Positions 48,001 to 55,547 of a DNA stretch of 64,000 nucleotides are shown piece by piece. Made by a program: the position numbers and the translations under genes. The DNA is taken from assembly GCF_016889805.1 (NCBI RefSeq), contig NZ_CP069535.1:3658001-3722000 (forward strand). The letters are read 5' to 3'. The number at the start of each line of letters is the position of its first letter. Position 1 is the stretch's first letter. The DNA is from Rhodanobacter sp. FDAARGOS 1247. Its GTDB lineage: Bacteria; Pseudomonadota; Gammaproteobacteria; Xanthomonadales; Rhodanobacteraceae. The notes beneath the pieces were generated by a model. The model had not been told where the DNA came from and searched no databases. It worked only from the letters and a program-made list of their open reading frames with translations.

Positions 48001-48228
48001 GCCGGGCACCTGGCCCAGGTGCCGCTCCAGCGGCGCGGCCACGGTGGATGCCATGGTGCCGGCGTCCGCGCCGGCCTGGCTGGCCTGCACGAAGATCGCG
48101 GGGAACTGCATGTTCGGCAGCGCCGCCACGCCGAGCAGGAAGTAGCAGATCATGCCGCCCACGAACAGGCCGATCGCCAGCAGCGAGGTGCCGATCGGGC
48201 GGCGGATGAAGGTGCCGGAGATGTTCAT
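45088..48228 (-). CDS. RND efflux pump inner-membrane subunit (MdtC-like)
   Basis: 1,046 residues, full length for an RND transporter, with 12 membrane segments in two halves and two large periplasmic loops. The proton-relay Asp residues are visible in AIGFVVDDAIVVIENI. The usual endings are present (LIGIVKKNAIMMIDFAL and RFRPIMMTTMVAILAALPIAIG). It begins FIRRPIGTSLLAIGLFVGGMICYFLLGVAALP, like MdtC. With the upstream RND gene it should form a heteromultimeric pump as in MdtBC. It is last in the adaptor-RND-RND operon. A REP-like palindrome lies in the gap before it, and no outer-membrane factor gene is near. The substrate is unknown. The C terminus is strongly basic. Confidence 0.9.
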   Translation of the reverse strand: MNISGTFIRRPIGTSLLAIGLFVGGMICYFLLGVAALPNMQFPAIFVQASQAGADAGTMASTVAAPLERHLGQVPGIETMRSSSSEGSTFVFMMFQNGTDLDAAARDVQAAINSAAPDLPSGLNGAPGYQKANPNDDPIIALAMTSDTQSAADLYNAADSLLAQRLRQLPGVSSVEIAGAATPAIRVDVNLRALNAMGLSPDQLRNALSAANVTSPEGFLSNGKTTMAISATTQMHSADEFAQLVIANRNGTPVRLSDVARVYAGQQDAYQAAWFRGKPAVLMYVYKKADANVIATVDLVKDQLPTLRAYLQPGTELTPFFDGTPTIRASLHEVQATLLISLAMVILTMALFLRRLAPTLIAAAAVPLSLAGAFVVMYILGYTLNNLTLLALVIAIGFVVDDAIVVIENIIRHIDDGMTRMQATLAGAREIGFTIVSITASLIAVFIPLLFAGGVTGMFMHEFAVTLVSAIVVSALVSLTLTPALCGRFLSGHDAHKAAAPSRLARSLDGFHAGMLRVYTRALNFSLRHALLFALTPLALIVATFFLFGVVKAGLFPQQDTGLIWGRASSSATVSFAESKQRLERLTAMLMADPDVATVGSRLGSSRQGTSGSFNIDLKTRAQGRKDDTFTVLARLSAKAAKYPDLNLRLRPVQDLPSGGGGGTSQGAQYQVSLQGNDQASLQEWLPKLQAELKKNPKLSDVGTDVDEAGLRQNMVIDRDKAARLGVSIGAIDGALYDAFGQRQVSTIYSDINQYKVVVNALPDQTATPDALNRIYVASSSGRMIPITAFTRQEPGLAPSQITHENQYSTMDLSFNLAPGVSMGEAMGIIQGTVQNMRMPGDIKVQMGGNFRRFEQSQSGMGWLILAAVLTVYIVLGMLYENLIHPVTILSTLPAAGVGALLALWLTGTELSVVAQIALVLLIGIVKKNAIMMIDFALVAEREHGKSPLEAAREACTVRFRPIMMTTMVAILAALPIAIGLGEGSELRRPLGIALIGGLLISQSLTLLSTPALYVIFSCLAQRRRAWSARRRERQLARRRRQLAGA

Positions 48229-48317
48229 GGGATCAACGTGAGCAGGGGATGGCGGGGGTATCGCAGATGACGCGTGAACGGATCATCCCACCCTCAACGT
48301 CCTAGTCGCCAAAAGGT

Positions 48318-48380
48318 TGATCGGAACGACTCCCGGCGAAGAGCGACCCCACCCCCTGCTAGCAGGGGAGGGAGCACGGC
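48318..48380. repeat. REP-like palindrome between the two RND genes
   Basis: Core CCCCTGCTAGCAGGGG at 48353-48368, flanked by ACCCCAC on the left and GAGGGAGC on the right. A closely related core (CTCCCCTGCTGCGCAGGGGAG) is at 54149-54169. It may modulate the ratio of the two RND subunits by blocking exonucleases or causing partial termination. Confidence 0.65.
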
Positions 48381-48422
48381 GCACAGTTCTATCCTGTTTT
48401 GCGCAGCAGGGGTATCGAAGGA

Positions 48423-51400
48423 TCACGCTGCGTGGCTGGCCCGCGCGCGGGCCAGCGCATGCTGCTCGCGACGGACGGCGAGCCAGTCGGAGAAGCGCTC
48501 CATGTACAGGTAGATCACCGGCGTGGTGTACAGCGTGACCAGCTGCGACAGCAGCAGGCCGCCCACGATGGCCACGCCCAGCGGCCGGCGCAGCTCGGAA
48601 CCGATGCCGTTGCCCAGCGCCAGCGGCAGCGCGCCCAGCATGGCCGCGGCGGTGGTCATCATGATCGGGCGGAAACGCAGCAGGCAGGCGCGATGGATCG
48701 CCTCGCGCGCATTGAGGCCGGTGCGACGCGCCTCGATCGCGAAGTCGATCATCATGATCGCGTTCTTCTTGACGATGCCGATCAAGAGCACGATGCCGAC
48801 GATGCCGTCCACCGACAGGCTCATGCCGCACAGGATCAGCGCCAGCAGCGCGCCGACGCCGGCCGGCGGCAGGGTGGAGATGATCGTCAGCGGGTGGATG
48901 TAGCTCTCGTACAGCACGCCCAGCACGATGTAGATCACCACGATCGCGGCCAGCAGCAGCAACACTTCGTCACCCAGCGAGGAGGTGAACTCGGCGGCCT
49001 TGCCGACGAACTCGCCGCGCACCTGGGGCGGGAAATTCAGTTGCGCCTCGACCTGGTGGATCGCCGCCACGGCGTCGGACAGCGAATAACCCGGCGCCAC
49101 GTTGAAGGCCAGGGTCACCGCCGGCAGCTGCTGCTGGTGGCTGACCACCAGCGGTGCGCTGGTGACTTCGGCGGTAACCAGCGAGGACAGCGGGATGCTG
49201 CCGCCGCCGCCGATCTGGAAACCCACGTTGCCGGTGTTGCCGATGCCCGAGGGCGTGGCCGAATTGCTGGATTTCAGCTGGCCGAAGCTGGTCGCGGTGC
49301 TGCCGACGAGTGCGCCGCTGCCGTTGCCGCGCACGGTCAGCTTGGTCAGCAGGTCGTCGCTGGTGCGGAACTCCGGCGCCACTTCCAGCACCACGCGATA
49401 CTGGTTGAGCTGGGTGAAGATGGTCGAGATCTGGCGCTGGCCGAACGCGTCGTACAAGGTGTCGTCGATGCTCTGCACCGGCACGCCGAGGCGGCTGGCC
49501 TTTTCGCGGTCGATGGTCAGCTTCAGCGCATTGCCGTTGTCGGCAAGGTTGTTGTCGACGTCGGCCAGTTCCGGCCGCTGGCGCATCGCCTCGGTCATCT
49601 GGTTGGCGTAGCCGGCCAGTTCGGACGCGCTGACGTCGGACATCGAATACTGGTATTCGGTGGCGGCCACGCGGCTGTCCAGGGTCACGTCCTGCACCGG
49701 CTTCAGGTACAGCGCCACGCCCGGGATATTGGCCACCGCCTGCTGCAGGCGCGGCAGCAGCTTGTCCAGGCCGTCGCGGTCGCCGCGGTCCTTCAGCACG
49801 ATGCTGAGCTGGCCCTGGTTGAGCGTGGGGTTGATCGTGCCGGCGCCGATGAAGGCGGCCACGCCGGCCACGGCCGGGTCCTTGCGCAGCGCCTCGGCGA
49901 CCGCCTTGGTGCGGTCCTCCATCTGCGGGAAGGCGATGTTGTCGTCGGCCTGCACCACGCCGGTGATCAGGCCGGTGTCCTGCTCGGGCAGCAGGCCTTT
50001 CGGGATCACCACGTACAGGAACACGGTGAGCACCACCGCGGCGCCGGCCACCAGGATGGTCAGGCGCTGATGGTCCAGCACCCAGTCCAGCGAGCTTTCG
50101 TATACCGCCACGGTGCGCGACCACACGGTGCGCTTGCCGGCCGCCGCATGATGCTCGTGGGCGTCGTCGCCCTCGGGCAGCTGGTCCGGCTTGAGCAGGT
50201 AGGCGCACATCATCGGGGTCAGCGTCAGCGACACCAGCATCGAGATGGTCACCGCGATGGTCAGCACCCAGGCGAATTCGTGGAACAGCCGGCCGGTGAC
50301 GCCGGGCATCAGCAGCAGCGGCAGGAACACCGCCACCAGCGACACGGTCAGCGACAGCACGGTGAAGCCGATCTCCTTCGCGCCGATCTCGGCCGCCTCC
50401 TTGCCGCTCTTGCCCTTCTCGATGTAGCGCACGATGTTCTCGATCATCACGATCGCATCGTCCACCACGAAACCGGTGGCCACGGTAAGCGCCATCAGCG
50501 ACAGGTTGTCCAGCGACATGCCGGTGAACGCCATCACGCCGAACGTGCCCATCAGCGACAGCGGCACCGCCGTGGCCGGGATGATGGTGGCCCACAGCCG
50601 TCGCAGGAACACGAAGATCACGCCGATCACCAGGAACACGGTGAGGATCAGGGTGAACTCGACGTCGTGCACCGAGGCGCGGATGGTCACGGTGCGGTCG
50701 GCAAACACGTCCAGGTGCACGTCGGCCGGCAGCGCGCTGCGCAGTTCGGGCAACACGTTGCGGATCTGCTGCACCGTCTGCACGATGTTGGCGCCGGGCT
50801 GGCGGCGCACGTCCAGCAGCACCGCCGGCTTGCCGTTGGCCCACGCGGCGAGCTGGTCGTTCTCGACGCCGTCGACCACCTTGGCCACGTCGGACAGCCG
50901 CACCGGCGAGTTGTTCTTGTAGCTGATGATGGTGTTCTTGTACTCGGCGGCGTCACTCAACTGGTCGTTGGTGCCGATGGAGTAGCTCTGCGTCTTGCCG
51001 TTCAAGGTGCCCTTGGGCGCATTGACGTTGGCCTGGGTCAACGCGCTGCGCACGTCTTCCATGGTCAGGCCGAGGTTGGACAGCTGCGCCGGGTTCACCT
51101 GCACGCGCACCGCCGGTCGCACGTTGCCGGCGATCGAGACCAGGCCCACGCCCTGCACCTGCGACAGCTTCTGCGCAATGATCGAGTCGGCCAGGTCGTT
51201 CACGTCGCGCAGCTGGCGGCTGTCGGAGGTGAGCTTCAGGGTGAGGATCGGCGCGTCGGCCGGGTTGACCCGGTTGTACACCGGCGGATACGGCAGGTTG
51301 CCCGGCAGGGTGCCCTTGGCCTGGTTGATCGCCGCCTGCACGTCCTGGGCGGCGATGTCGATGTCGCGACCCATCGAGAACTGCAGGATGATGGTGGACA

Positions 51401-51662
51401 GCCCGGCGGACGAGTCCGAACTCATCATGGTCAGGCCGGAGATCTGCCCCAGGTTGCGTTCCAGCGGCGTGGTGATCAGCGAGGCCATGGTGTTGGCGCT
51501 GGCGCCCGGGTACTGCGTGCTGACTACCAGGCTCGGCGCCTCGATTTCCGGCAGCGCCGACACCGGCAGCTGGCGGTAGCCCAGGATGCCGAGCAGCAGC
51601 ACCGCCACCATCAGCAGCGAGGTGGCGATCGGTCGGCGAATGAAGAGGGTCGAGAATCCCAT
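48423..51662 (-). CDS. RND efflux pump inner-membrane subunit (MdtB-like)
   Basis: 1,079 residues with the RND layout: FIRRPIATSLLMVAVLLLGILGYRQLPVSALP at the start, ATGFVVDDAIVMIENIVRYIEKG with the relay Asp pair, and the two repeats of the docking domain (YDAFGQRQISTIFTQLNQYRVVLEV). The late membrane part has GIVKKNAIMMIDFAIEARR. It contains a Gly/Ser-rich segment in the docking domain (about 795-850) beyond the usual length. It follows the adaptor gene by 101 bp and precedes the second RND gene by 194 bp. The two RND proteins are similar along their length, as in MdtB/MdtC. The substrate range is unknown. Confidence 0.9.
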   Translation of the reverse strand: MGFSTLFIRRPIATSLLMVAVLLLGILGYRQLPVSALPEIEAPSLVVSTQYPGASANTMASLITTPLERNLGQISGLTMMSSDSSAGLSTIILQFSMGRDIDIAAQDVQAAINQAKGTLPGNLPYPPVYNRVNPADAPILTLKLTSDSRQLRDVNDLADSIIAQKLSQVQGVGLVSIAGNVRPAVRVQVNPAQLSNLGLTMEDVRSALTQANVNAPKGTLNGKTQSYSIGTNDQLSDAAEYKNTIISYKNNSPVRLSDVAKVVDGVENDQLAAWANGKPAVLLDVRRQPGANIVQTVQQIRNVLPELRSALPADVHLDVFADRTVTIRASVHDVEFTLILTVFLVIGVIFVFLRRLWATIIPATAVPLSLMGTFGVMAFTGMSLDNLSLMALTVATGFVVDDAIVMIENIVRYIEKGKSGKEAAEIGAKEIGFTVLSLTVSLVAVFLPLLLMPGVTGRLFHEFAWVLTIAVTISMLVSLTLTPMMCAYLLKPDQLPEGDDAHEHHAAAGKRTVWSRTVAVYESSLDWVLDHQRLTILVAGAAVVLTVFLYVVIPKGLLPEQDTGLITGVVQADDNIAFPQMEDRTKAVAEALRKDPAVAGVAAFIGAGTINPTLNQGQLSIVLKDRGDRDGLDKLLPRLQQAVANIPGVALYLKPVQDVTLDSRVAATEYQYSMSDVSASELAGYANQMTEAMRQRPELADVDNNLADNGNALKLTIDREKASRLGVPVQSIDDTLYDAFGQRQISTIFTQLNQYRVVLEVAPEFRTSDDLLTKLTVRGNGSGALVGSTATSFGQLKSSNSATPSGIGNTGNVGFQIGGGGSIPLSSLVTAEVTSAPLVVSHQQQLPAVTLAFNVAPGYSLSDAVAAIHQVEAQLNFPPQVRGEFVGKAAEFTSSLGDEVLLLLAAIVVIYIVLGVLYESYIHPLTIISTLPPAGVGALLALILCGMSLSVDGIVGIVLLIGIVKKNAIMMIDFAIEARRTGLNAREAIHRACLLRFRPIMMTTAAAMLGALPLALGNGIGSELRRPLGVAIVGGLLLSQLVTLYTTPVIYLYMERFSDWLAVRREQHALARARASHAA

Positions 51663-51763
51663 GGCTATCCGTAACGTCTAAAGTGCGGTTTCAGCCGCGA
51701 TCATGGCTGGCGCGCGGCCGCAGCCGCGCAACTTCGGGTGTCGCGGCGGCGCAGGCTGGCTGC

Positions 51764-53017
51764 TCAGCCGTGACGGCGACCACCGCCCTTGCTGTTCTGC
51801 TTGGCCTTTTCCATTTCGGTCGCGGTCGGCACCGCCGGCACTTCGCCGGGCTTCAGCGCGTTGACCTTGCTGCCGGGCTTCAGCCGGAACTGGCCCTCGG
51901 TGACGACGCGGTCGCCGGCCTTGAGCCCGCTGCCGATCATCACGTGGCTGTCGCCCACTTCGCCGGCCACCACCACCGCCTGCATCTTGACCGTGCTGTC
52001 GCCCTGCACCTGGTAGACATAGTCGCCGTCCGGCCCGCGCTGCACCGCCTGCGCCGGGATCACCAGGCCGCCATCGACGGTGCTGACCAGCAGCTGCACG
52101 TTGACGAACTGGCCCGGCCAGAGTTCGTTCTTCGCGTTGGGGAATTCGGACTTCAGGCGGAACGTGCCGGTGGTGGTATCGATCTGGTTGTCGATCACCT
52201 TGAGCACGCCGCCGCTGGCGATCGGATGGGCATCGGTGCGATCCAGCGCGGTCACCTGCAGCGCGGCGGCGTCCTTCCCGGCGGCGCTGCGCACCATGTC
52301 CAGGTTCTGCTCGGGCAGGGTGAACATCACGTTGATCGGGTGCAGCTGGGTCAGCGTCACGATCGTGCTCGAGGTGGTCACCACGTTGCCCGGGTCCACG
52401 CCGCGGATGCCGGCCAGGCCATCGATGGGCGAAATCACCCTGGTGTAGTTCAACTGCACCTGCGCATCACGCACGCTGGCCGCATCGGCGGACACGGCGG
52501 CCTGGTACTGGGCGGCGGTGTTGCGCAAGGTGTCCAGGTCCTGCTTGGAGATGTAGCCCTTCGCGGCCAGGTCCTGGCTGCGTGCCAGGTTGCTCTTGGC
52601 CGTGTCGAACATGGCCTGGTCCTGGCGCTGGCGCGCCACGGCCTGGTCATACGCCGCCTGGTAGGTGCGCGGGTCGATCTGTGCCAGCACCTGGCCCTTC
52701 TTCACCGGCTGGCCCTCGGTGAACTCGAGGCTGAGCAACTGGCCGCCGACCTGCGGGCTCACGCTGACCGTGTTGAGCGCCTGCACCGTGCCCAGTGCGG
52801 TCAGGTAGACCGGCACGTTCTGCCTGGCCACGGGCACCACGGTCACCGGCACCGGCGGCGTCTCGTTCTTGCCATCCTTGCCGCCACGGTCCTTGCCGGC
52901 CGCCTGGGCCGAGGACGCGGGGCCGGCCGGAGCAGGCTTGTGCAGCAGACGGAACCCCAGCGCCGCCACCACGATCACGGCGATGACGATCAACGCGATC
53001 TTCCAAAAACGCGACAT
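51764..53017 (-). CDS. RND efflux periplasmic adaptor (MdtA-like)
   Basis: 417 residues from ATG 53017. One N-terminal anchor helix (about 5-23) is followed by the membrane-fusion layout: a lipoyl half (VSPQVGGQLLSLEFTEGQPVKKGQVLAQIDP), an alpha-hairpin, the second lipoyl half (VISPIDGLAGIRGVDPGNVV), a beta barrel and a membrane-proximal domain, with a basic C terminus. It links the two RND subunits to a TolC-type channel encoded elsewhere. A longer reading from 53362 is rejected because the anchor helix would be internal. First gene of the three-gene operon. A dyad GTTCA-N7-TGAAC at 53140-53156 lies in its promoter region and may be a repressor site. Confidence 0.92.
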   Translation of the reverse strand: MSRFWKIALIVIAVIVVAALGFRLLHKPAPAGPASSAQAAGKDRGGKDGKNETPPVPVTVVPVARQNVPVYLTALGTVQALNTVSVSPQVGGQLLSLEFTEGQPVKKGQVLAQIDPRTYQAAYDQAVARQRQDQAMFDTAKSNLARSQDLAAKGYISKQDLDTLRNTAAQYQAAVSADAASVRDAQVQLNYTRVISPIDGLAGIRGVDPGNVVTTSSTIVTLTQLHPINVMFTLPEQNLDMVRSAAGKDAAALQVTALDRTDAHPIASGGVLKVIDNQIDTTTGTFRLKSEFPNAKNELWPGQFVNVQLLVSTVDGGLVIPAQAVQRGPDGDYVYQVQGDSTVKMQAVVVAGEVGDSHVMIGSGLKAGDRVVTEGQFRLKPGSKVNALKPGEVPAVPTATEMEKAKQNSKGGGRRHG

Positions 53018-53139
53018 GTAAAACTCCTGGATTGAACGGTGCGGCCATGCGACACGCGGCAGCGTGACATGCATCTGCCGCCTGGCGGTGCTTTCAGATT
53101 GCGCCGACGGACGACTCTTGAGGTGAAAGCATAGGGGCA

Positions 53140-53156
53140 GTTCAACGAAAATGAAC
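53140..53156. promoter_or_regulatory. Candidate operator of the RND efflux operon
   Basis: GTTCA-N7-TGAAC is a perfect inverted repeat about 125 bp upstream of the adaptor start. A TATGCT that could be a -10 lies next to it on the minus strand. The regulator is not in this window. Confidence 0.3.
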
Positions 53157-53290
53157 AATGCCGGTTGACATGGGTGCGCCATGACCGATGGCAGGGTAAC
53201 GGCTTTCGCGCGGGGTTGCGCCCGGTTTTCGCCGACCCCGTTCGCGGGGTCCGTCGTCAGCGAAGCCTGAAACTTGCCGCGCGCTTCGTT

Positions 53291-53296
53291 TATAAT
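53291..53296 (+). promoter_or_regulatory. -10 element (TATAAT) for the cytochrome c gene
   Basis: Perfect consensus in otherwise GC-rich sequence. The -35 at 17 bp is weak. The transcript would carry a leader of about 175 nt containing the small ORF at 53391. Confidence 0.45.
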
Positions 53297-53390
53297 CTCC
53301 GACTGGTTGCCTGTCCGATCCCCGAACCCGGGCCGGGGGCAAGCTTGATCAGCGTCGCGCACTCATGGACCACCCTGCGTGGAGGTGTTC

Positions 53391-53465
53391 ATGATCCGGT
53401 GTGACAGCAACAGGCAATCGAGGCAGGTCGGGGCCGCCATGGTGGCGTTCCGCCGTGCCCACTGA
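53391..53465 (+). CDS. Possible 24-residue leader peptide before the cytochrome c gene
   Basis: ATG 53391 has GGAGGTG (53381-53387) 3 nt upstream and the ORF ends in TGA 13 nt before the next start. The peptide begins MIRCDSNRQSRQ and is basic. The ribosome site is too close to the ATG to be ideal. It may be a translated leader that couples to the cytochrome gene, or chance. I see no amino-acid run that would suggest classical attenuation. Confidence 0.3.
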   Translation: MIRCDSNRQSRQVGAAMVAFRRAH

Positions 53466-53478
53466 AAGGAGTACGTGC

Positions 53479-54012
53479 GTGAGCGGTTCCATGAGCAAGG
53501 CGGACCACAGCGTCCTGCGCCAGTTTTCGATCATGATCGGCGGGCTCGCCGTGTTGACGGTCGTGCTGATCTTCGCGGCGCTGGCCATCCATGAGCACGA
53601 GCCCAAGGAAACCAATCCGGAGCAGCCGGCCCGGGTGGCCGCGCGGATCGCCCCGGCTGGCGCCGTCTACGCCGGCAACACCGGCCGCGCCGCGATGCAG
53701 GCCGCCGCCGATGCCGCCGCCAAGGCCGCGGCCTCGCAGGTGGCCTACGGTGGCACCACCGACGGCAAGGCGATCTTCGATCACCTGTGCACCAGCTGCC
53801 ACACCTCCGGCGTCGCCGGCGCGCCCAAGGTGGGCGACAAGGCCGCCTGGGGTCCGCGCCTGGCCCAGGGCATCGACGTGCTGGTCAAGCACGCGATCGA
53901 GGGCTACCACGGCCCCGACGGCAACTTCATGCCGCCCAAGGGCGGCAACCCGGCGCTCACCGACGAACAGGTCACCAACGCAGTGCACTGGATCGCTGAT
54001 CAGGCGAAGTAA
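53479..54012 (+). CDS. Membrane-anchored cytochrome c5-type protein
   Basis: 177 residues from GTG 53479, which has AAAGGA 8 nt upstream; the ATG at 53491 is too far from it (20 nt). One N-terminal membrane anchor (about 22-43) is followed by an Ala-rich linker and a single class I cytochrome c domain (about 95-177): heme motif CTSCH in IFDHLCTSCHTSG, axial Met in GNFMPPKGGNPALTDEQV, and the closing helix VTNAVHWIADQAK. It is a periplasm-facing electron carrier attached to the inner membrane, as in the c5 family (CycB-like). Partners are unknown. A short inverted repeat (CAGGCGAAG, 54001-54009, and complement 54015-54023) overlaps its stop codon, and a terminator follows. Confidence 0.88.
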   Translation: MSGSMSKADHSVLRQFSIMIGGLAVLTVVLIFAALAIHEHEPKETNPEQPARVAARIAPAGAVYAGNTGRAAMQAAADAAAKAAASQVAYGGTTDGKAIFDHLCTSCHTSGVAGAPKVGDKAAWGPRLAQGIDVLVKHAIEGYHGPDGNFMPPKGGNPALTDEQVTNAVHWIADQAK

Positions 54013-54041
54013 AACTTCGCCTGATCCAACAAGCTGTCTAC

Positions 54042-54068
54042 AAACGCCGCCCTCGGGCGGCGTTTTCG
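54042..54068 (+). terminator. Rho-independent terminator of the cytochrome c gene
   Basis: Stem AAACGCCGCCC (54042-54052) with GGGCGGCGTTT (54055-54065), then TTCGTTT. It lies 30 bp after the stop. Confidence 0.88.
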
Positions 54069-54069
54069 T

Positions 54070-54178
54070 TTGCCCCTTCCCCCGTGGGGGAAGGTTGGGA
54101 TGGGGAGCCCCGGAGTGCGGGGAAGATCAAAAGCACCCCACCCCAGCCCTCCCCTGCTGCGCAGGGGAGGGAGCAAGG
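54070..54178. repeat. Pair of REP-like palindromes
   Basis: CCTTCCCCCGTGGGGGAAGG at 54075-54094 and CTCCCCTGCTGCGCAGGGGAG at 54149-54169, in a tandem opposing layout with GATGGGG and ACCCCA flanks. The same core occurs at 48353-48368. This is a dispersed repeat type common in Xanthomonadales; it lies between convergent genes. Confidence 0.7.
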
Positions 54179-54181
54179 GCC

Positions 54182-54775
54182 TCAGTCAGCGTGCCTCTCC
54201 ACCCACTCCCGCGCGAACCTCCGCAACTCGGGAAAGAACGCCTCGAAGCACCGCTGCAGTTCCGCCTCCCGTTCCACCAGCACCGGCAGCGCCGAATCCA
54301 GCGGGTTGGCCCGGCTCAGGCGCTGCCCGATGCCCGCCAGCGCCTGGCCCAGCACCGCGCGATCGGCATAGCCGGCGGGCAGCTGGTGGAAATCCATGTA
54401 ACCGCGGAAGCGCCGCAGGGCCGGGGGCAGCAGCGCATCGCCACGCCACAGCAGGGCGCGCAGCGCGTCGGAATACGGCAACAGGGGCTGTCCGCTCCAG
54501 CGCGGGAAGTCGCGCGCCAGGCAATGGTCGAACCACATGTCGAGCAGGATGCCCGCGTACCGGCGATAAGGCGACGGCAGCAAGGCCTTGGCCGCCAGCA
54601 CCTCCGGGTGGGCGTCGGTATGGACGTCGATCGCGCGATGCAGGCGGATTCCGGTGATCACCCGGGGCGGATACAGCGCCGGGTCTGGCTGCCCTTGGAC
54701 GAAATCGCCGAGCATGCCGCCCAGCTGCAGGTCCTCGTCGTCACCGGCCAGCAGGGCGTGCGCCAGATGGTTCAC
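54182..54775 (-). CDS. acpH: Acyl-carrier-protein phosphodiesterase AcpH
   Basis: 197 residues from GTG 54775, matching the 193-residue E. coli protein. It removes 4'-phosphopantetheine from holo-ACP. The N terminus VNHLAHALLAGDDEDLQLGGMLGDFVQG has the HD-like metal site (MNxLAHxxLA, then GNxxxDFxxG in relatives). IRLHRAIDVHTDAHPEV and GILLDMWFDHCLARDFPRWS carry further His/Asp ligands. The ribosome site is weak. It is divergent from the hydrolase gene, with 48 bp between start codons, so promoters overlap closely. A longer open frame extends upstream but runs antisense through the hydrolase and is not used. Confidence 0.87.
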   Translation of the reverse strand: MNHLAHALLAGDDEDLQLGGMLGDFVQGQPDPALYPPRVITGIRLHRAIDVHTDAHPEVLAAKALLPSPYRRYAGILLDMWFDHCLARDFPRWSGQPLLPYSDALRALLWRGDALLPPALRRFRGYMDFHQLPAGYADRAVLGQALAGIGQRLSRANPLDSALPVLVEREAELQRCFEAFFPELRRFAREWVERHAD

Positions 54776-54823
54776 CGGCGGTTTCCGCGGCAGGCGATCC
54801 GATCGGCGGTTATCATCGTGCGC

Positions 54824-55513
54824 ATGAATCCCACCGAACTCCCCGCCGAACCGGCCACCTTTCCCGATGTCGCCGCCAGTTTCATGCTCGACGGCCCGGT
54901 CGGCAAGCTGGAAACCATCAGCGATGTCGCCGAGCCGGTCTGCGCGCGCCGTGGCGTGGCGGTGATCTGCCATCCGCTGACCGTGGAAGGCGGCACCATG
55001 CACAACAAGGTGGTGACCATGGCCGAACGCGCCTTGCGCGAATCGGGACTGGACACGGTGCGCTTCAATTTCCGCGGCGCGGGCAATTCGGCCGGCGAGT
55101 TCGACGGGGGCGATGGCGAAAGCGAAGACCTGGCCGCCGTGGTGGCATGGGTGCGCCAGCGACGACCGCACGATGCCTTGTGGCTGTGCGGTTTCTCGTT
55201 CGGCAGCTACGTGACCCTGCGCAATGCGGTGAGGCTGCGCGCCGACGCGCTGGTGAGCATCGCCCCGCCAGTGGGCCGGCGGGAGTTCGGCCCGGTCACG
55301 CTGCCCACCTGCCCCTGGCTGGTGGTGCAAGGCGAAGCCGACGAGGTGGTTGATCCGCAGGCGGTGTTCGACTGGATCGACACGCTGGAGCACAAGCCCG
55401 AGCTGATCCGCATGCCCGACACCAGCCACTTCTTCCATCGCCGCCTGATGGACCTGCGCGGCGCGATCAAGCACGCCGTGCTGGGCTGGCTGCCACCGCC
55501 GCGAAACGACTGA
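54824..55513 (+). CDS. Alpha/beta hydrolase
   Basis: 229 residues from ATG 54824. It is a compact alpha/beta hydrolase of the short dienelactone-hydrolase-like type common in proteobacteria: VICHPLTVEGGTMHNKVV with the oxyanion region, TVRFNFRGAGNSAGEFDGG, the nucleophile elbow CGFSFGSYV with Ser, WLVVQGEADEVVDP with the acid, and TSHFFHRRL with His. All three catalytic positions are present. The substrate is unknown. It is followed by zapE after 34 bp on the same strand, likely in one transcript, and is divergent from acpH. Confidence 0.88.
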   Translation: MNPTELPAEPATFPDVAASFMLDGPVGKLETISDVAEPVCARRGVAVICHPLTVEGGTMHNKVVTMAERALRESGLDTVRFNFRGAGNSAGEFDGGDGESEDLAAVVAWVRQRRPHDALWLCGFSFGSYVTLRNAVRLRADALVSIAPPVGRREFGPVTLPTCPWLVVQGEADEVVDPQAVFDWIDTLEHKPELIRMPDTSHFFHRRLMDLRGAIKHAVLGWLPPPRND

Positions 55514-55547
55514 AACCTGCATCCCCACTTCACGACCTGTCCGCTCC

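Larger units (their letters stand above)
53018..53478. other. 461-bp divergent region between the RND adaptor and cytochrome c genes
   Basis: Contains a dyad GTTCA-N7-TGAAC (53140-53156) on the efflux side, a perfect -10 hexamer TATAAT (53291-53296) reading towards the cytochrome gene, and a 24-codon ORF at 53391-53465 with its own ribosome site. The 17-bp-upstream -35 of that TATAAT is poor (TGAAAC). Confidence 0.6.
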
